Positions 27,004 through 36,896 of a DNA stretch of 42,022 nt are shown here, piece after piece. How positions within the stretch are numbered: the stretch's first letter is position 1; every line of letters starts with the position of its first letter. This stretch comes from Lewinellaceae bacterium (lineage in GTDB: Bacteria > Bacteroidota > Bacteroidia > Chitinophagales > Saprospiraceae). A program made the translations under genes and the position numbers. Location of the stretch: contig JAHEJC010000009.1 in the NCBI GenBank assembly GCA_024639065.1, positions 1 through 42,022 of the forward strand, read 5' to 3'. Below the pieces are notes generated by a model that did no database searches, was not told the origin of the DNA, and worked only from the letters and a program-made list of their open reading frames with translations.

Positions 27004-29448
27004 TCAATTATCTGATCTTTTGATTTGGACTATTTCAACTCTTCTTTCATTAGAAGCTGGAATACTAAAAATAGAATTTCTAGGATCCTCTATGAGATCG
27101 CTAATACCTGCCGGTGAGGTGGTTTCCCCAAACGATTTCTGGCTCACAGTAAGTTGACCTGAACTGATGTATGGTTTCAGAATTCCGTCTTTGAAGAAAT
27201 TGATTTCATTCAAAACATTAGTCACCCTTCTCTCACCTAACCTGAAGTTATATTGTTCTGTAGCCAATGGACTGGCATACCCTTTTAGAAAAATTTCTAT
27301 GGTTTCACCTTGCTGAAGTTGGATAGATAAAATATCCAAAAATTGATCAAGATCTACATTTCCTTTTAGCACTCGATCTTCAAAGAAACGCTCATATTCC
27401 CTATCGATTTCAACTTTTTCTCCTTCCTTTATTGCTTTAGTATAGGTATCTATAAACTCTTTTTTACGGTTATAATAATTTTCAAAGAGATTGGAATATC
27501 TTGAATTAGCAATTCCCTGAGGCTCCGGATAATCATTATCAAAGAACAAGATCAACGGCAAGAATGATTCAAGATCACCTCTTGTAAGATATACTTTTCG
27601 ACTAACTTTATTTTCATTTTCAAAGTCATCCGTATTGATTTCAAATGTTTCCGGTGTGTATCCTTTTTTGGATACAATGATTCTGTACTGGTTGCCTCTA
27701 TCCAATGGAATTATGAAATTATTTCCATCAGGATTGGTGATGATTAGAGGTACATTCATACTATCGGATAAGTCGATTACTGTCACTGTAGCTCCAATCA
27801 AAGGTTCTTGGGTCAGTTTGTCATAAGCCAAAATCTCTAAATCCAGTGTCTTGCTTTTTAAGAATAGATTCTTGGCAATTTGTTCGTTTTTGAAAATATT
27901 GCGGGTATTAAACAAAAGGGAGTCTGGTTCATAACCTTCTTTATCTGCAATTACTTTGTAATCATGCCCTTGCTCTAAAAGGAAAACAAAATCGTTTCCT
28001 TCCAGGTTTTGAGTCATGACTGGATCTGAATCCGGATCTGTTAGGTCATATAAAGTAACCATCGCACCTGCTAACGGACTCTGATCAAGCCTATCAAAGG
28101 TCTTTGCTAACAATTCGATTCGACTGGCCTTAAAGTCAACATCATAAATATCATAACAACAAGCTTCTTGAGCTTCTTCAAGATAGAGCGATCCTTCGCG
28201 GTTTGAAGAAATTAAACCAGTTTCGCCCGTAGAGTCTAGTGAAAAATACACGTCGTTATAACTTGTATTTATTAGATTCCCTAAATGTTTAACTTCACCC
28301 CACCCTTTGCTGGACTGTTTAGATTTAAAAACATCAAATCCACCTAATCCTTGCCAACCTGCAGAACTGAAATATAACGTATTGGTTAAGTTATGATAAA
28401 ATGGTGTAATGTCATCATAGGGAGAATTTATATCTTCAACATTTTGAGCGGGACCTAATGTGCCATCTGCTTCTATAGGAGCAGCCCATATATCCAATCC
28501 GCCTTCACCTCCATCTCGGTCAGAGACAAAATATAAAACTTCTTTACCGGTTATTTTATCTGACCCAACGTTTGGTTGAGTTGATGTGGTTGAATCCACA
28601 TTTATGGTACTGGGCAATCTTACGGGCGTTCCCCATTTATCGCCTTCTTTTTCAACATAGTATAAATCACAGCGAATGTCCGTAGTATTAATATAGTCGC
28701 ATATTGTATAGTACAGTCGATCTTTCTTTTTATTAAAAGCAGAATGAGCAGTATGTCTTACCGGATCATTGAGGTCATCATCCAGAGCTTCACCTTCTGC
28801 ACTATCCGGTGACTTCTTCAAGATTTTAGAAAAAAGTTTTGGGGCCTCCTTCTTTTCTCCAGGTCTTTCAAATCGCAAGGAAGAATAGTAAAGATCATCA
28901 CCATTTTTAAAGGCACCAAATTCAGAATAAGGTGTGTTAATGGCCCCAGTCATAGAAGTAACTACTACATCTTCTCGTTCAGTTCCAGCAACCGTTTTCG
29001 ACCATTCGCAAGCAAGGATTTCTTTCTTGGCTACATTGGCTAAATAGTTTTCAGCATTATCATTCTCACTAATGTACAACTGAAATAAATCTAATGCTTC
29101 GTCGTATTTGCCCAGCTTTTGCTTCATTTCGCCCAGCCAATACTGAGTTTCTGGATAACTATTAGTAGAGTCTATGTCCAAAACGCCTTGATACAATTTT
29201 TCAGCTGCCTTGTATGCATTAAAGCTCCTAGCTGCTTGCGCTGTATTATACAAAATATCCAGCTGAGTAGAATCGTATCTCAGCGCACTTTGAAAATAGA
29301 CGAGTGCTGCATGAAAATCTTTTTTCAGCAAAGCTTCTTCACCAGCTTTAACGAAAGCTTTCTTGGTTTGAGCAAAGCTACTTATGGTAAGTAAAGCTAA
29401 AACTCCCGCCAAGCAAATTCGTGATATGTTCATGAAAATATTCTTCAT
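27004..29448 (-). CDS. PorE-like OmpA-family protein (TPR, PD40 propeller, regulatory-like domains, OmpA)
   Basis: The ATG at 29448, 2 bases after the porP/sprF stop, gives 814 residues with a signal peptide (MKNIFMNISRICLAGVLALL, then TISSFAQ). In order: TPR repeats (about 30-135, LLKKDFHAALVYFQSAL, GKYDEALDLFQLY). Next comes a PD40-type beta-propeller (about 170-430, LYFVSDRDGGEGGLDIWAA, LYFSSAGWQGLGGFDVF). Two carboxypeptidase-regulatory-like domains follow (about 440-640). Last is an OmpA C-terminal domain with IFLKGYASPLATEQYNF and LGERRVTNVL, able to bind peptidoglycan. P. gingivalis PorE has the same plan with one regulatory-like domain. It probably anchors the neighbouring type IX parts. 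The downstream adhesin ATG (26965) begins 39 bases after this stop. Confidence 0.88.
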   Translation of the reverse strand: MKNIFMNISRICLAGVLALLTISSFAQTKKAFVKAGEEALLKKDFHAALVYFQSALRYDSTQLDILYNTAQAARSFNAYKAAEKLYQGVLDIDSTNSYPETQYWLGEMKQKLGKYDEALDLFQLYISENDNAENYLANVAKKEILACEWSKTVAGTEREDVVVTSMTGAINTPYSEFGAFKNGDDLYYSSLRFERPGEKKEAPKLFSKILKKSPDSAEGEALDDDLNDPVRHTAHSAFNKKKDRLYYTICDYINTTDIRCDLYYVEKEGDKWGTPVRLPSTINVDSTTSTQPNVGSDKITGKEVLYFVSDRDGGEGGLDIWAAPIEADGTLGPAQNVEDINSPYDDITPFYHNLTNTLYFSSAGWQGLGGFDVFKSKQSSKGWGEVKHLGNLINTSYNDVYFSLDSTGETGLISSNREGSLYLEEAQEACCYDIYDVDFKASRIELLAKTFDRLDQSPLAGAMVTLYDLTDPDSDPVMTQNLEGNDFVFLLEQGHDYKVIADKEGYEPDSLLFNTRNIFKNEQIAKNLFLKSKTLDLEILAYDKLTQEPLIGATVTVIDLSDSMNVPLIITNPDGNNFIIPLDRGNQYRIIVSKKGYTPETFEINTDDFENENKVSRKVYLTRGDLESFLPLILFFDNDYPEPQGIANSRYSNLFENYYNRKKEFIDTYTKAIKEGEKVEIDREYERFFEDRVLKGNVDLDQFLDILSIQLQQGETIEIFLKGYASPLATEQYNFRLGERRVTNVLNEINFFKDGILKPYISSGQLTVSQKSFGETTSPAGISDLIEDPRNSIFSIPASNERRVEIVQIKRSDN

Positions 29449-29450
29449 AT

Positions 29451-30518
29451 TTAAAAAATAGGACAAACTTTAAAGTTTGATAGTGGCTTGACTTTGGTAA
29501 TAATATATATCAAGGAAAATTCAGGTCCTCCTCGATCTGAAGTCGCTATTTTAAAATCAGATGTATTTATATCATAACTAAATCCCACTTCAAGATTCCT
29601 GTAGTGTAATCGAATCATGGGTGCAATAGCATCTTTTAAGCGAAAATGAGCTGCAAGCTCTAGTGCAAATTCTTTTCCTAAATTTTGATTTAAATGAATC
29701 AATCCCCCCAATCCCAAAACAAGTTCTGAATGGGGTCCTTGAGTCTGATAAATGCCCCTGAGTAATAAATCAAAAGCCGAAGCTAATTCAATACCACCAA
29801 TCGCATGAAAATCAAGACGAATCGGCAATTTCACGTCATTTGATTCATAGAAAGGGTGTGTCGGACTGTTGAGATGAAAGGCACCAATACCAAAATCAAA
29901 TTTAGTACGAGCTGTTTCTTGCCATCTCAAATTACCTCCAAGATTTACATCAAAAATAGTGATGTTTTCATTGTCAAAATTTTCTTGAATGGATCTAGTC
30001 GGAACATATTGACCTCCATCATATTGGGAATCGAATCGCAGGTCATTAATACTAAACGCACGTTGTCCACCTGAAATTAGTGCGCCGAATGTAAGGAATA
30101 GATTCTCAGAAGTCTTCAAAGTGTAAGATCCCGATAATCCGATGGAACCGAGTCTCAAACGCGAATCTCCAGCTTGGTCATAATTAAAGATAAATCCTCC
30201 AGAAAAGAAGTTATCACTGGAAGCACTTAAAAACTTCATATCTGCTGCTCCAGTAAAAGTCATATATGGCACTGGAACCGAATTCCACTGGTTGCGGTAA
30301 TTTCCAGCTAATCGAATGTCCCCATTAAAAATTCCAGTCAAGGCTGGATTAATGTTCAGATGAGATGCAAAAAACTGGGAATAGTGCAGATCTTGGCCAG
30401 CTAGAAACTGCCCTCCAAGAAATAACAGTAAAGTTATGTGTAAAAGCTTGATTCTCAAATTATTATTTTTTAATTTATAAATTTGAATCTGCCCAAATTG
30501 GTAGTATACAGATGCCAT
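29451..30518 (-). CDS. PorP/SprF-family type IX secretion outer-membrane protein
   Basis: From the ATG at 30518 the product is 355 residues. The PorP/SprF family begins DLHYSQFFASHLNINPALTG, seen here just after the signal sequence, and continues with GDIRLAGNYRNQW, PVPYMTF and long barrel strands to the end. The hydrophobic signal core (LLHITLLLFLGGQFLAGQ) lies about 25 residues in, so a TTG at 30458 (MRIKLLHITLL) could be the true start. SprF proteins are needed for export of specific type B CTD cargo in Flavobacterium johnsoniae. This is the first gene of the operon, and the cargo candidate is the adhesin two genes on. Confidence 0.92.
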   Translation of the reverse strand: MASVYYQFGQIQIYKLKNNNLRIKLLHITLLLFLGGQFLAGQDLHYSQFFASHLNINPALTGIFNGDIRLAGNYRNQWNSVPVPYMTFTGAADMKFLSASSDNFFSGGFIFNYDQAGDSRLRLGSIGLSGSYTLKTSENLFLTFGALISGGQRAFSINDLRFDSQYDGGQYVPTRSIQENFDNENITIFDVNLGGNLRWQETARTKFDFGIGAFHLNSPTHPFYESNDVKLPIRLDFHAIGGIELASAFDLLLRGIYQTQGPHSELVLGLGGLIHLNQNLGKEFALELAAHFRLKDAIAPMIRLHYRNLEVGFSYDINTSDFKIATSDRGGPEFSLIYIITKVKPLSNFKVCPIF

Positions 30519-30682
30519 TCTACATGACTTATTACAAAAACCATACAACAACTAGTTAAATCACCAAAAATCTCATTAGATTTTTATAAAATAGGTTGAT
30601 ACCTCTCAATAAACATGTAACTAATACAGTATAAATATGCTAATTTTAAGGCATAATCGCAATATAATCGTAAGAATATATT

Positions 30683-32191
30683 ATGAAAATATTCAATATA
30701 AAACAAATACGGGAATTAGATCAAATAACAATTTTGCAAGAACCTATTTCCTCAATTGACTTAATGGAAAGAGCTTCCACAGCAATTGTCAATTGGATTT
30801 ATACTAAATATATAAATATTAATACAAAGTTCATAGTTTTTTGCGGAAAAGGCAATAATGGAGGTGACGGACTTGCTGTGGGGCGCTTACTCTTTCTAAA
30901 AGGTTATGTAGTTGAATTATATTATTTAGATGGAAAGACCTACTCTGCTGATTTTCAAATAAATATGGAACGCTTAAACCGTATTGAAAAGCTTAAAATT
31001 CAAAAAATATCTTCAGTCGAAGATATTCATCCTGTGAATGGGGATGCTGTGATAGTCGATGCGTTATTGGGATCCGGGATTAGGGGAGCTGTACAAGGTT
31101 TGACTCAGTCCGTAATCGAATTTTTGAATAAGCTGGATCAGGAGATCCTTTCAATCGATGTCCCTTCCGGTTTTGTTGCGGATCTGCCTACTGGTCCTAC
31201 TTGCATTCAATCCACCTATACGCTTACCTTCGAATGTCCGAAAAAAGGATTTATGTTTCCAGAAAACGCTTGTTACATAGGAAAATATCAGATAATCTCA
31301 ATTGGTTTGAATGAACAAGCAAAACTCAAAATGCAAACTAATCAATATTTCACGCAATATAAAGATGTTTGTTATTTGGTTAAAAATCGAGCCACGCATG
31401 ATCACAAAGGCACTTTCGGTCATGCCTTATTAATCAATGGTAGCTACGGGAAAATAGGAGCGGCTATCTTGGCGGCAAGGGCTTGTCTGCGATCGGGAAT
31501 CGGTTTATTAACCGTTCATGTTCCTAAATGTGGATATCAGATTATTCAGACGGCTATACCGGAAGCCATGGTAGACACAGATGCAAACGATACCTTATTC
31601 ACGCAAGTTGAAGAATTGGATAAATATGCTGCAGTAGGTATCGGCTGTGGAATAGGCACAAATCAATTAAGTGCCTTAGCTTTGGAAGACTTGTTGAAAA
31701 AAAACAAACATCCAATGGTCCTGGATGCAGATGCTTTAAATCTGATTAGCTTATACCCTCATTTAATAGATCTGATACCTAAAGAATCGATCATAACACC
31801 GCATACAAAAGAATTTTCAAGATTATTCGGCACTACGAGCAATAGTTTTGAGCGAAATGATCTGCAAATCAGTAAATCAACAGAACTGAGGATATATATT
31901 ATTTTGAAAGGTGCGAACACGGCAATTAGTTGCCCGGATGGAACATGTCATTATAATAGTACGGGTAATCCTGGGATGGCTACAGCCGGTAGTGGAGATG
32001 TACTTACCGGTATATTGACCAGTCTTTTGGCACAAGGATATTCTCCTAAAGTATCTTGTCTTTTGGGCACTTTTTTACATGGTTTTGCTGGAGACTTCGC
32101 TTCAGAACAGTTGGGATATGAATCATTAATAGCTAGTGACATCATTGATCACTTAGGGGTTGCTTTCAGAGAAATTCATCACCGAAAATAA
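30683..32191 (+). CDS. nnr: Bifunctional NAD(P)HX epimerase / ADP-dependent dehydratase
   Basis: The 502-residue protein repairs hydrated NADH and NADPH. The N-terminal epimerase (YjeF_N, about 1-210) has GKGNNGGDGLAVGRLL and VDALLGSGIRG. The C-terminal ADP-dependent dehydratase (about 225-500) has KGTFGHALLINGSYGKIGAA, VLDADALNLI, TPHTKEFSRL and the nucleotide motif NPGMATAGSGDVLTGI. Both halves are intact. The start ATG gives MKIFNIKQIRELD, as in family members. cobB follows after 8 bases, so the two NAD-related genes are probably co-transcribed. Confidence 0.95.
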   Translation: MKIFNIKQIRELDQITILQEPISSIDLMERASTAIVNWIYTKYININTKFIVFCGKGNNGGDGLAVGRLLFLKGYVVELYYLDGKTYSADFQINMERLNRIEKLKIQKISSVEDIHPVNGDAVIVDALLGSGIRGAVQGLTQSVIEFLNKLDQEILSIDVPSGFVADLPTGPTCIQSTYTLTFECPKKGFMFPENACYIGKYQIISIGLNEQAKLKMQTNQYFTQYKDVCYLVKNRATHDHKGTFGHALLINGSYGKIGAAILAARACLRSGIGLLTVHVPKCGYQIIQTAIPEAMVDTDANDTLFTQVEELDKYAAVGIGCGIGTNQLSALALEDLLKKNKHPMVLDADALNLISLYPHLIDLIPKESIITPHTKEFSRLFGTTSNSFERNDLQISKSTELRIYIILKGANTAISCPDGTCHYNSTGNPGMATAGSGDVLTGILTSLLAQGYSPKVSCLLGTFLHGFAGDFASEQLGYESLIASDIIDHLGVAFREIHHRK

Positions 32192-32199
32192 AAAATGAT

Positions 32200-32892
32200 A
32201 TGCAGAAAATTGTTGTACTCACTGGAGCAGGAATGAGTGCCGAAAGTGGTTTAAAAACGTTTAGGGATGCCGGTGGTTTATGGGAAGGTCATGATGTAAC
32301 GGAAGTAGCTTCAACCGGAGGTTGGAATCAAAACAAAGCTCTAGTCTTGGATTTTTACAATCAAAGGAGAAGTCAACTTTTGCAAGTGGAGCCTAATGAA
32401 GGACATCGTGCTCTTGTGAAGTTGGAACAATACTTCAAAGTAAATATTGTAACCCAAAATGTAGATGATCTTCATGAACGAGCAGGTAGTAGTCACGTGG
32501 TCCATTTGCACGGAGAACTACTCAAAGTAAAAGGCACTTTGCCCAATAGCCCTTCTATACCCTGGAGAACAGATTTGCAAGTTGGTGATCTATGTTCAAT
32601 GGGGTCTCAACTTCGTCCGGATATTGTCTGGTTTGGTGAAGCAGTACCAAGATTGACAGTGGGAGCAAAAAAAATTCAACAAGCTGAGATGGTCATAATC
32701 ATAGGTACTTCCATGCAAGTCTATCCAGCAGCAAGTCTGATCATGTATGCACCACCGGATATTCCCGTCTATTATATAGATCCAAAGCCGCATGTTTCAT
32801 CAGAGCTAATGCAGCAAACCAATTTACAAATCATTGAAAAAAAAGCGGTCATTGGAGTAAGTGAATTAGTGAATGAATTATTAAATAAATAA
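32200..32892 (+). CDS. cobB: Sir2-family NAD-dependent deacylase without zinc-binding cysteines
   Basis: The 230-residue sirtuin has the NAD motif GAGMSAESGLKTFRDAGGLW, the TQNVDDLHERAG segment, and catalytic His104 in HLHGE. Tyr53 and Arg56 (DFYNQRR) match the Tyr-x-x-Arg pair that makes SIRT5 and E. coli CobB accept succinyl and malonyl lysine. After HGELLKVKG the two CxxC zinc motifs usual in sirtuins are missing, and only a single Cys (GDLCSMGSQLRPDIVWFGE) remains. Similar Bacteroidota sirtuins lacking these cysteines exist. It should still bind NAD and act on lysine acyl groups, though loss of the zinc fold leaves stability an open point. Confidence 0.92.
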   Translation: MQKIVVLTGAGMSAESGLKTFRDAGGLWEGHDVTEVASTGGWNQNKALVLDFYNQRRSQLLQVEPNEGHRALVKLEQYFKVNIVTQNVDDLHERAGSSHVVHLHGELLKVKGTLPNSPSIPWRTDLQVGDLCSMGSQLRPDIVWFGEAVPRLTVGAKKIQQAEMVIIIGTSMQVYPAASLIMYAPPDIPVYYIDPKPHVSSELMQQTNLQIIEKKAVIGVSELVNELLNK

Positions 32893-32996
32893 GATCTTTC
32901 TCTAGCCTTATGTTAGCACAATCATCTATTATTAATTTGATTCATCATATAACTTAACTTAGAAGTTTTTTCGCTCGCAAATAGACTAAAAAATAA

Positions 32997-33024
32997 CCAC
33001 CTGGTTTTGCACCAGGTGGCTTTT
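32997..33024. terminator. Bidirectional terminator between cobB and nrdA
   Basis: CCACCTGGT (32997-33005) and ACCAGGTGG (33011-33019) form a perfect 9-bp stem with a 5-base loop. The plus strand continues C-TTTT, and the minus strand continues TTATTTTTT, so both the cobB and nrdA transcripts can end here. Confidence 0.85.
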
Positions 33025-33057
33025 GCGGATAGGAGGGTAAAATAAAAATAAGCTTCA

Positions 33058-35448
33058 TTATGCACTGCAAGCCAGGCAGTCTGGATCATCAAGACTACAC
33101 GCTTGCACCTCTGGTACAAGAGCTTGACTCTGACTTCCATCTCTATTACCATCCATAGTCTCTTCATTACCAAATTTTCTCTGATGCTTTTGACTTAAAG
33201 TAAATTTAATCGGATCAACTGCCGCTTTAGATCTTAAATAGTACATTCCAGTTTTCAGTCCTTTCTGCCATGCATAAAAGTGCATGGAAGACAATTTGCT
33301 GAAATTTGGATTCTCTACAAAGAGATTCAGACTTTGACTTTGACAAATATATGCTCCGCGGTCTGCGGACATATCGATTAATACTTTTTGACTCAACTCC
33401 CAAGTGGTTTTATAAAGATCTTTCAAGTCCTGCGGTATTTCCTGAATATCCTGGATCGAACCATTGGCTGCCATTAATTTTTCTTTCATTTCATTATTCC
33501 AAATACCAAGACCAATCAAATCTTTTAGCAAATGTTTATTGACGATGATGTATTCACCTGACAACGTCCTGCGAGTATAAATATTCGAAGTATATGGCTC
33601 AAAACATTCATTATTTCCTAATATTTGTGAGGTACTCGCCGTTGGCATAGGTGCCAGTAATAAACTGTTTCTCACTCCGGTTTTTATTATTTTCTTACGA
33701 AGCCCGGCCCAATCCCAGCGATCTGATGGTGTTACTCCCCACATATCGAACTGGAATATGCCTTCACTTATTGGTGATCCTTTAAAGGATTCATAGGCAC
33801 CATATTTTTTGGCTTGCTCGTATGATTCAGTAAGTGCAGCGAAATAGATAGTCTCAAAAATATCTTTATTTAATTGTTTAGCTTCTGGTGAATCAAATCC
33901 ATATCTCATTAAGATAAACGCATCCGCCAAGCCCTGTACCCCTATTCCGATAGGTCGGTGTCGCATATTAGAATTTTCGGCTTCGATAATCGGATAATAA
34001 TTTACATCGATAATTTTATTTAGATTTCTAGTCACTACCCTGGCTACTTCGAATAGTTTTTCGAAATCGAATTTTCCACTTCCAACAAATTTGGGTAATG
34101 ATAGACTAGCCAGGTTACACACAGCAACTTCATCTTTAGAAGTATACTCCATAATTTCTGTACAAAGATTGCTAGAGCGGATAGTACCCAAATTCTTTTG
34201 ATTAGATTTTTTGTTGGCTGCATCTTTATATAATATATACGGTGTTCCAGTTTCAATCTGGGATTCTAAAATTGCGAACCAAAGGTCTTGTGCTTTGACC
34301 GTTCTTCTGGCCCTACCCTCTTGTTCATACTTATGGTACAATGCTTCGAATTCTCCTCCATAGGTATCATGAAGATTTGGTGCTTCATTCGGACAGAACA
34401 GTGACCAGTCTTCATCATTCTTCACTCGTTCCATGAAAAGGTCGGATATCCACATAGCATAAAAAAGATCTCTTGCCCGTAATTCTTCTTTGCCATGATT
34501 CTTTTTCAATTCTAGAAATTCGAATATATCGGCATGCCATGGTTCCATGTAAATAGCAAAAGCACCTTTGCGTTTACCTCCACCTTGATCAACATAACGG
34601 GCGGTGTCATTGAAAACTTTAAGCATTGGAATGATACCATTTGACGTACCTCCGGTTCCTTTAATATAACTTCCCTGAGCTCGAACATTATGAATACTCA
34701 ATCCAATTCCTCCTGCAGACTGAGAAATTTTTGCACAACGAGATAACGTTTCAAAGATACCGCTAATACTATCTTCTGTCATGGTCAGCAAGAAACAAGA
34801 AGATAATTGCGGTTTCGGCGTGGCCGCATTGAATAAAGTAGGTGTAGCATGAATAAACCATTTTTCAGACATTAAATGATAAGTATCAATCGCTGACTTA
34901 ATGTCTTTCCCGTGGATGCCAATTGAGGCTCTCATCAACATATGTTGCGGTCTTTCAACCACTTCTCCATCCATTCTCAGTAAATAACTCCGTTCTAATG
35001 TCTTAAAACCAAAATAATCAAAACTATAATCTCTATCATAGATTATAGCAGAATCAATGGTATCGCTATTTTTATCTATAACCTTCATATAATCTTCGCC
35101 TATCAATCCCGCTTTTTCTCCAGTTTTAGGATCAATATAGTTGTACAATGCTTTCATGGTAGAGGAGAATGACTTCTCCGTATTCTTATGCAAGTTTGAA
35201 ATGGCTATTCGGGCAGCAAGCAACGCATAATCGGGGTGAACAGTTGCCATACTAGCTGATGTTTCAGCAGCTAGTTCATCAAGTTCAGTTGTTTTTACTC
35301 CATCGTAAATCCCTTGAATTACTTTTTTCGAAATTTCAATTGCGTCAATATGGTCAGGAGCCAAGCCGTAGCATAATTTTTTAATTCTGGCAGTTATTTT
35401 GTCAAAACTGACAGCTTCTGTTTTTCCGTTTCTTTTAATTACTTGCAT
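33058..35448 (-). CDS. nrdA: Class I ribonucleoside-diphosphate reductase, large (R1) subunit
   Basis: The 796-residue catalytic subunit reduces ribonucleotides with a transient thiyl radical. Its key residues have the same numbers as in human R1: Cys218 (SSCFLL) and Cys444 (AVCNLASLS) form the redox pair, and Asn427, Cys429 and Glu431 (NLCTE) are at the active site. An ATP-cone activity domain opens the protein ([16 protein letters not shown]). The C-terminal shuttle pair is Cys791 and Cys794 (DCLACSA). It lies 95 bases after the nrdB stop on the same strand, so nrdB is first in the operon. Thioredoxin from the TrxB system could supply the reductant. Confidence 0.97.
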   Translation of the reverse strand: MQVIKRNGKTEAVSFDKITARIKKLCYGLAPDHIDAIEISKKVIQGIYDGVKTTELDELAAETSASMATVHPDYALLAARIAISNLHKNTEKSFSSTMKALYNYIDPKTGEKAGLIGEDYMKVIDKNSDTIDSAIIYDRDYSFDYFGFKTLERSYLLRMDGEVVERPQHMLMRASIGIHGKDIKSAIDTYHLMSEKWFIHATPTLFNAATPKPQLSSCFLLTMTEDSISGIFETLSRCAKISQSAGGIGLSIHNVRAQGSYIKGTGGTSNGIIPMLKVFNDTARYVDQGGGKRKGAFAIYMEPWHADIFEFLELKKNHGKEELRARDLFYAMWISDLFMERVKNDEDWSLFCPNEAPNLHDTYGGEFEALYHKYEQEGRARRTVKAQDLWFAILESQIETGTPYILYKDAANKKSNQKNLGTIRSSNLCTEIMEYTSKDEVAVCNLASLSLPKFVGSGKFDFEKLFEVARVVTRNLNKIIDVNYYPIIEAENSNMRHRPIGIGVQGLADAFILMRYGFDSPEAKQLNKDIFETIYFAALTESYEQAKKYGAYESFKGSPISEGIFQFDMWGVTPSDRWDWAGLRKKIIKTGVRNSLLLAPMPTASTSQILGNNECFEPYTSNIYTRRTLSGEYIIVNKHLLKDLIGLGIWNNEMKEKLMAANGSIQDIQEIPQDLKDLYKTTWELSQKVLIDMSADRGAYICQSQSLNLFVENPNFSKLSSMHFYAWQKGLKTGMYYLRSKAAVDPIKFTLSQKHQRKFGNEETMDGNRDGSQSQALVPEVQACSLDDPDCLACSA

Positions 35449-35543
35449 GATGAATCGCTTTTAGGAATTGAAGGAAATAGTTTTCTTATTTATAAATCTA
35501 ACCCGTGACGACCTATAGGAGGATATGAACTAGTGGAGGGCCA

Positions 35544-36524
35544 CTAAAAATCTTCATCCAAAGAAAAAATTTGTTTGGCGCGGTCGGTCATTACGCCTGA
35601 TTTTTGATAATCACCAACTCTTTTCTCGAAGAAGTTGGTTTTTCCTTGTAGTGAGATAAGGTCCATCCAGGGAAATGGATTCTCTACATGGTAAATTTTA
35701 TCATTTCCAAGTTGAGCTAATAATCTGTCCGCAACAAACTCAATGTATTGACACATAAGGGTCGCATTCATACCAATAAGATCAACTGGTATCGCATCGG
35801 ATACAAATTCTTTTTCAATATTAACAGCGTCTTTGATAACTGCTTCTACCGTTTGCTTTGGTAACTGATTGACTAAATGCTTGGTATAAAGTAAGCAAGC
35901 AAAATCGCAATGCATGCCTTCATCTCTACTAATTAATTCATTAGAAAAAGATAGTCCGGGTAATAGGCCTCTTTTCTTTAACCAAAAGATTGAACAGAAT
36001 GAACCTGAAAAGAAAATTCCCTCAACAGCAGCAAAAGCAATTAATCGCTCTGCAAAACTTCCATGGTCAATCCATCGCAATGCCCACTCAGCTTTTTTCT
36101 TTACACATTCAAGGTTATCAATCGCATTAAACAAATAGTTTTTTTCTTCAGGGTCATTTATATAAGTATCTATAAGCAAAGAGTAGGTTTCGGAATGTAT
36201 ATTTTCCATCATAATTTGAAAGCCATAAAAAAATTTGGCCTCCGTATATTGGACTTCACTAACGAAATTTTCTGCTAGATTCTCATTGACAATACCATCA
36301 CTTGCTGCAAAAAATGCCAACACATGTTTTATAAAATGCTGCTCGTCCTTGGTGAGGTTTTTCCAATCAGTTAGATCTTGTGATAAGTCGATTTCTTCTG
36401 CCGTCCAAAAACTTGCTTCAGTTTTTTTATAGAAGGCCCAAATGTCATCATGTTGAATTGGAAAAATTACAAATCGGTTGGGATTTTCTGTGAGGATAGG
36501 TTCGTTTTGTGGATTACTCTTCAT
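35544..36524 (-). CDS. nrdB: Class I ribonucleoside-diphosphate reductase, small (R2) subunit
   Basis: The 326-residue subunit holds the metal site and tyrosyl radical. Asp46 (EEIDLSQD), Glu107 and His110 ([10 protein letters not shown]) are metal ligands, and Tyr114 is the radical tyrosine, so this is a tyrosyl-radical R2. The sequence is close to the eukaryotic R2 in pattern ([56 protein letters not shown]), and it ends FSLDEDF, the peptide that docks on R1. The start ATG is clear. Two inverted repeats lie upstream and may carry its control. Confidence 0.97.
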   Translation of the reverse strand: MKSNPQNEPILTENPNRFVIFPIQHDDIWAFYKKTEASFWTAEEIDLSQDLTDWKNLTKDEQHFIKHVLAFFAASDGIVNENLAENFVSEVQYTEAKFFYGFQIMMENIHSETYSLLIDTYINDPEEKNYLFNAIDNLECVKKKAEWALRWIDHGSFAERLIAFAAVEGIFFSGSFCSIFWLKKRGLLPGLSFSNELISRDEGMHCDFACLLYTKHLVNQLPKQTVEAVIKDAVNIEKEFVSDAIPVDLIGMNATLMCQYIEFVADRLLAQLGNDKIYHVENPFPWMDLISLQGKTNFFEKRVGDYQKSGVMTDRAKQIFSLDEDF

Positions 36525-36896
36525 CTCGATTTCCGTTGTTAGTTTAATTAGTTAATAAGTGTTTTTTCGATGGGGTCATAAAAATATTACTTCTTTTTAA
36601 AGTGCAAAAATTTATTACAAAAATTTTGATATATAAATTTCTGTAATGCATTACACTTACATTCTCAAATTGTTAGTTGGGGTTAATATAGGAGGAAATA
36701 CCCATATTAAGTATTAAACATTTTTATCAATTGATGAATCAAAATAAATAATAAATTTTCTTAATATGTCGAAAAAATATCCACATTATGTTGATAACTT
36801 TCACAAGCCTTTAGAATTCAACCCAATACGTAATTCTGTTTGATTAAATTGATGTGGAAAACCGAATGACCGTTCGTGAAGAAGTAACCGGATTAC
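36525..36896. other. 372-base nrdB upstream region with two inverted repeats
   Basis: No gene is visible. TGTAATGCATTACA at 36642-36655 is a perfect 14-bp palindrome. At 36683-36710, TTAATAT and ATATTAA flank a 14-base centre, with GG/CC pairing just inside. ATATCCACA at about 36777-36785 is one base from a DnaA box. No TAnnTTTG element was found on the minus strand. The far end is the 3' flank of corA. Confidence 0.6.
36642..36655. promoter_or_regulatory. Perfect 14-bp palindrome upstream of nrdB, possible operator
   Basis: TGTAATGCATTACA reads the same on both strands and lies 118 bases before the nrdB ATG. Its length and symmetry suit a dimeric repressor. It does not match the NrdR box as I know it. 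Confidence 0.4.

Noticed and set aside
36777-36785. ATATCCACA as a DnaA box near nrdB
   Set aside because: One base differs from the consensus and it is a single copy in very A/T-rich DNA. It was kept only as a side note.
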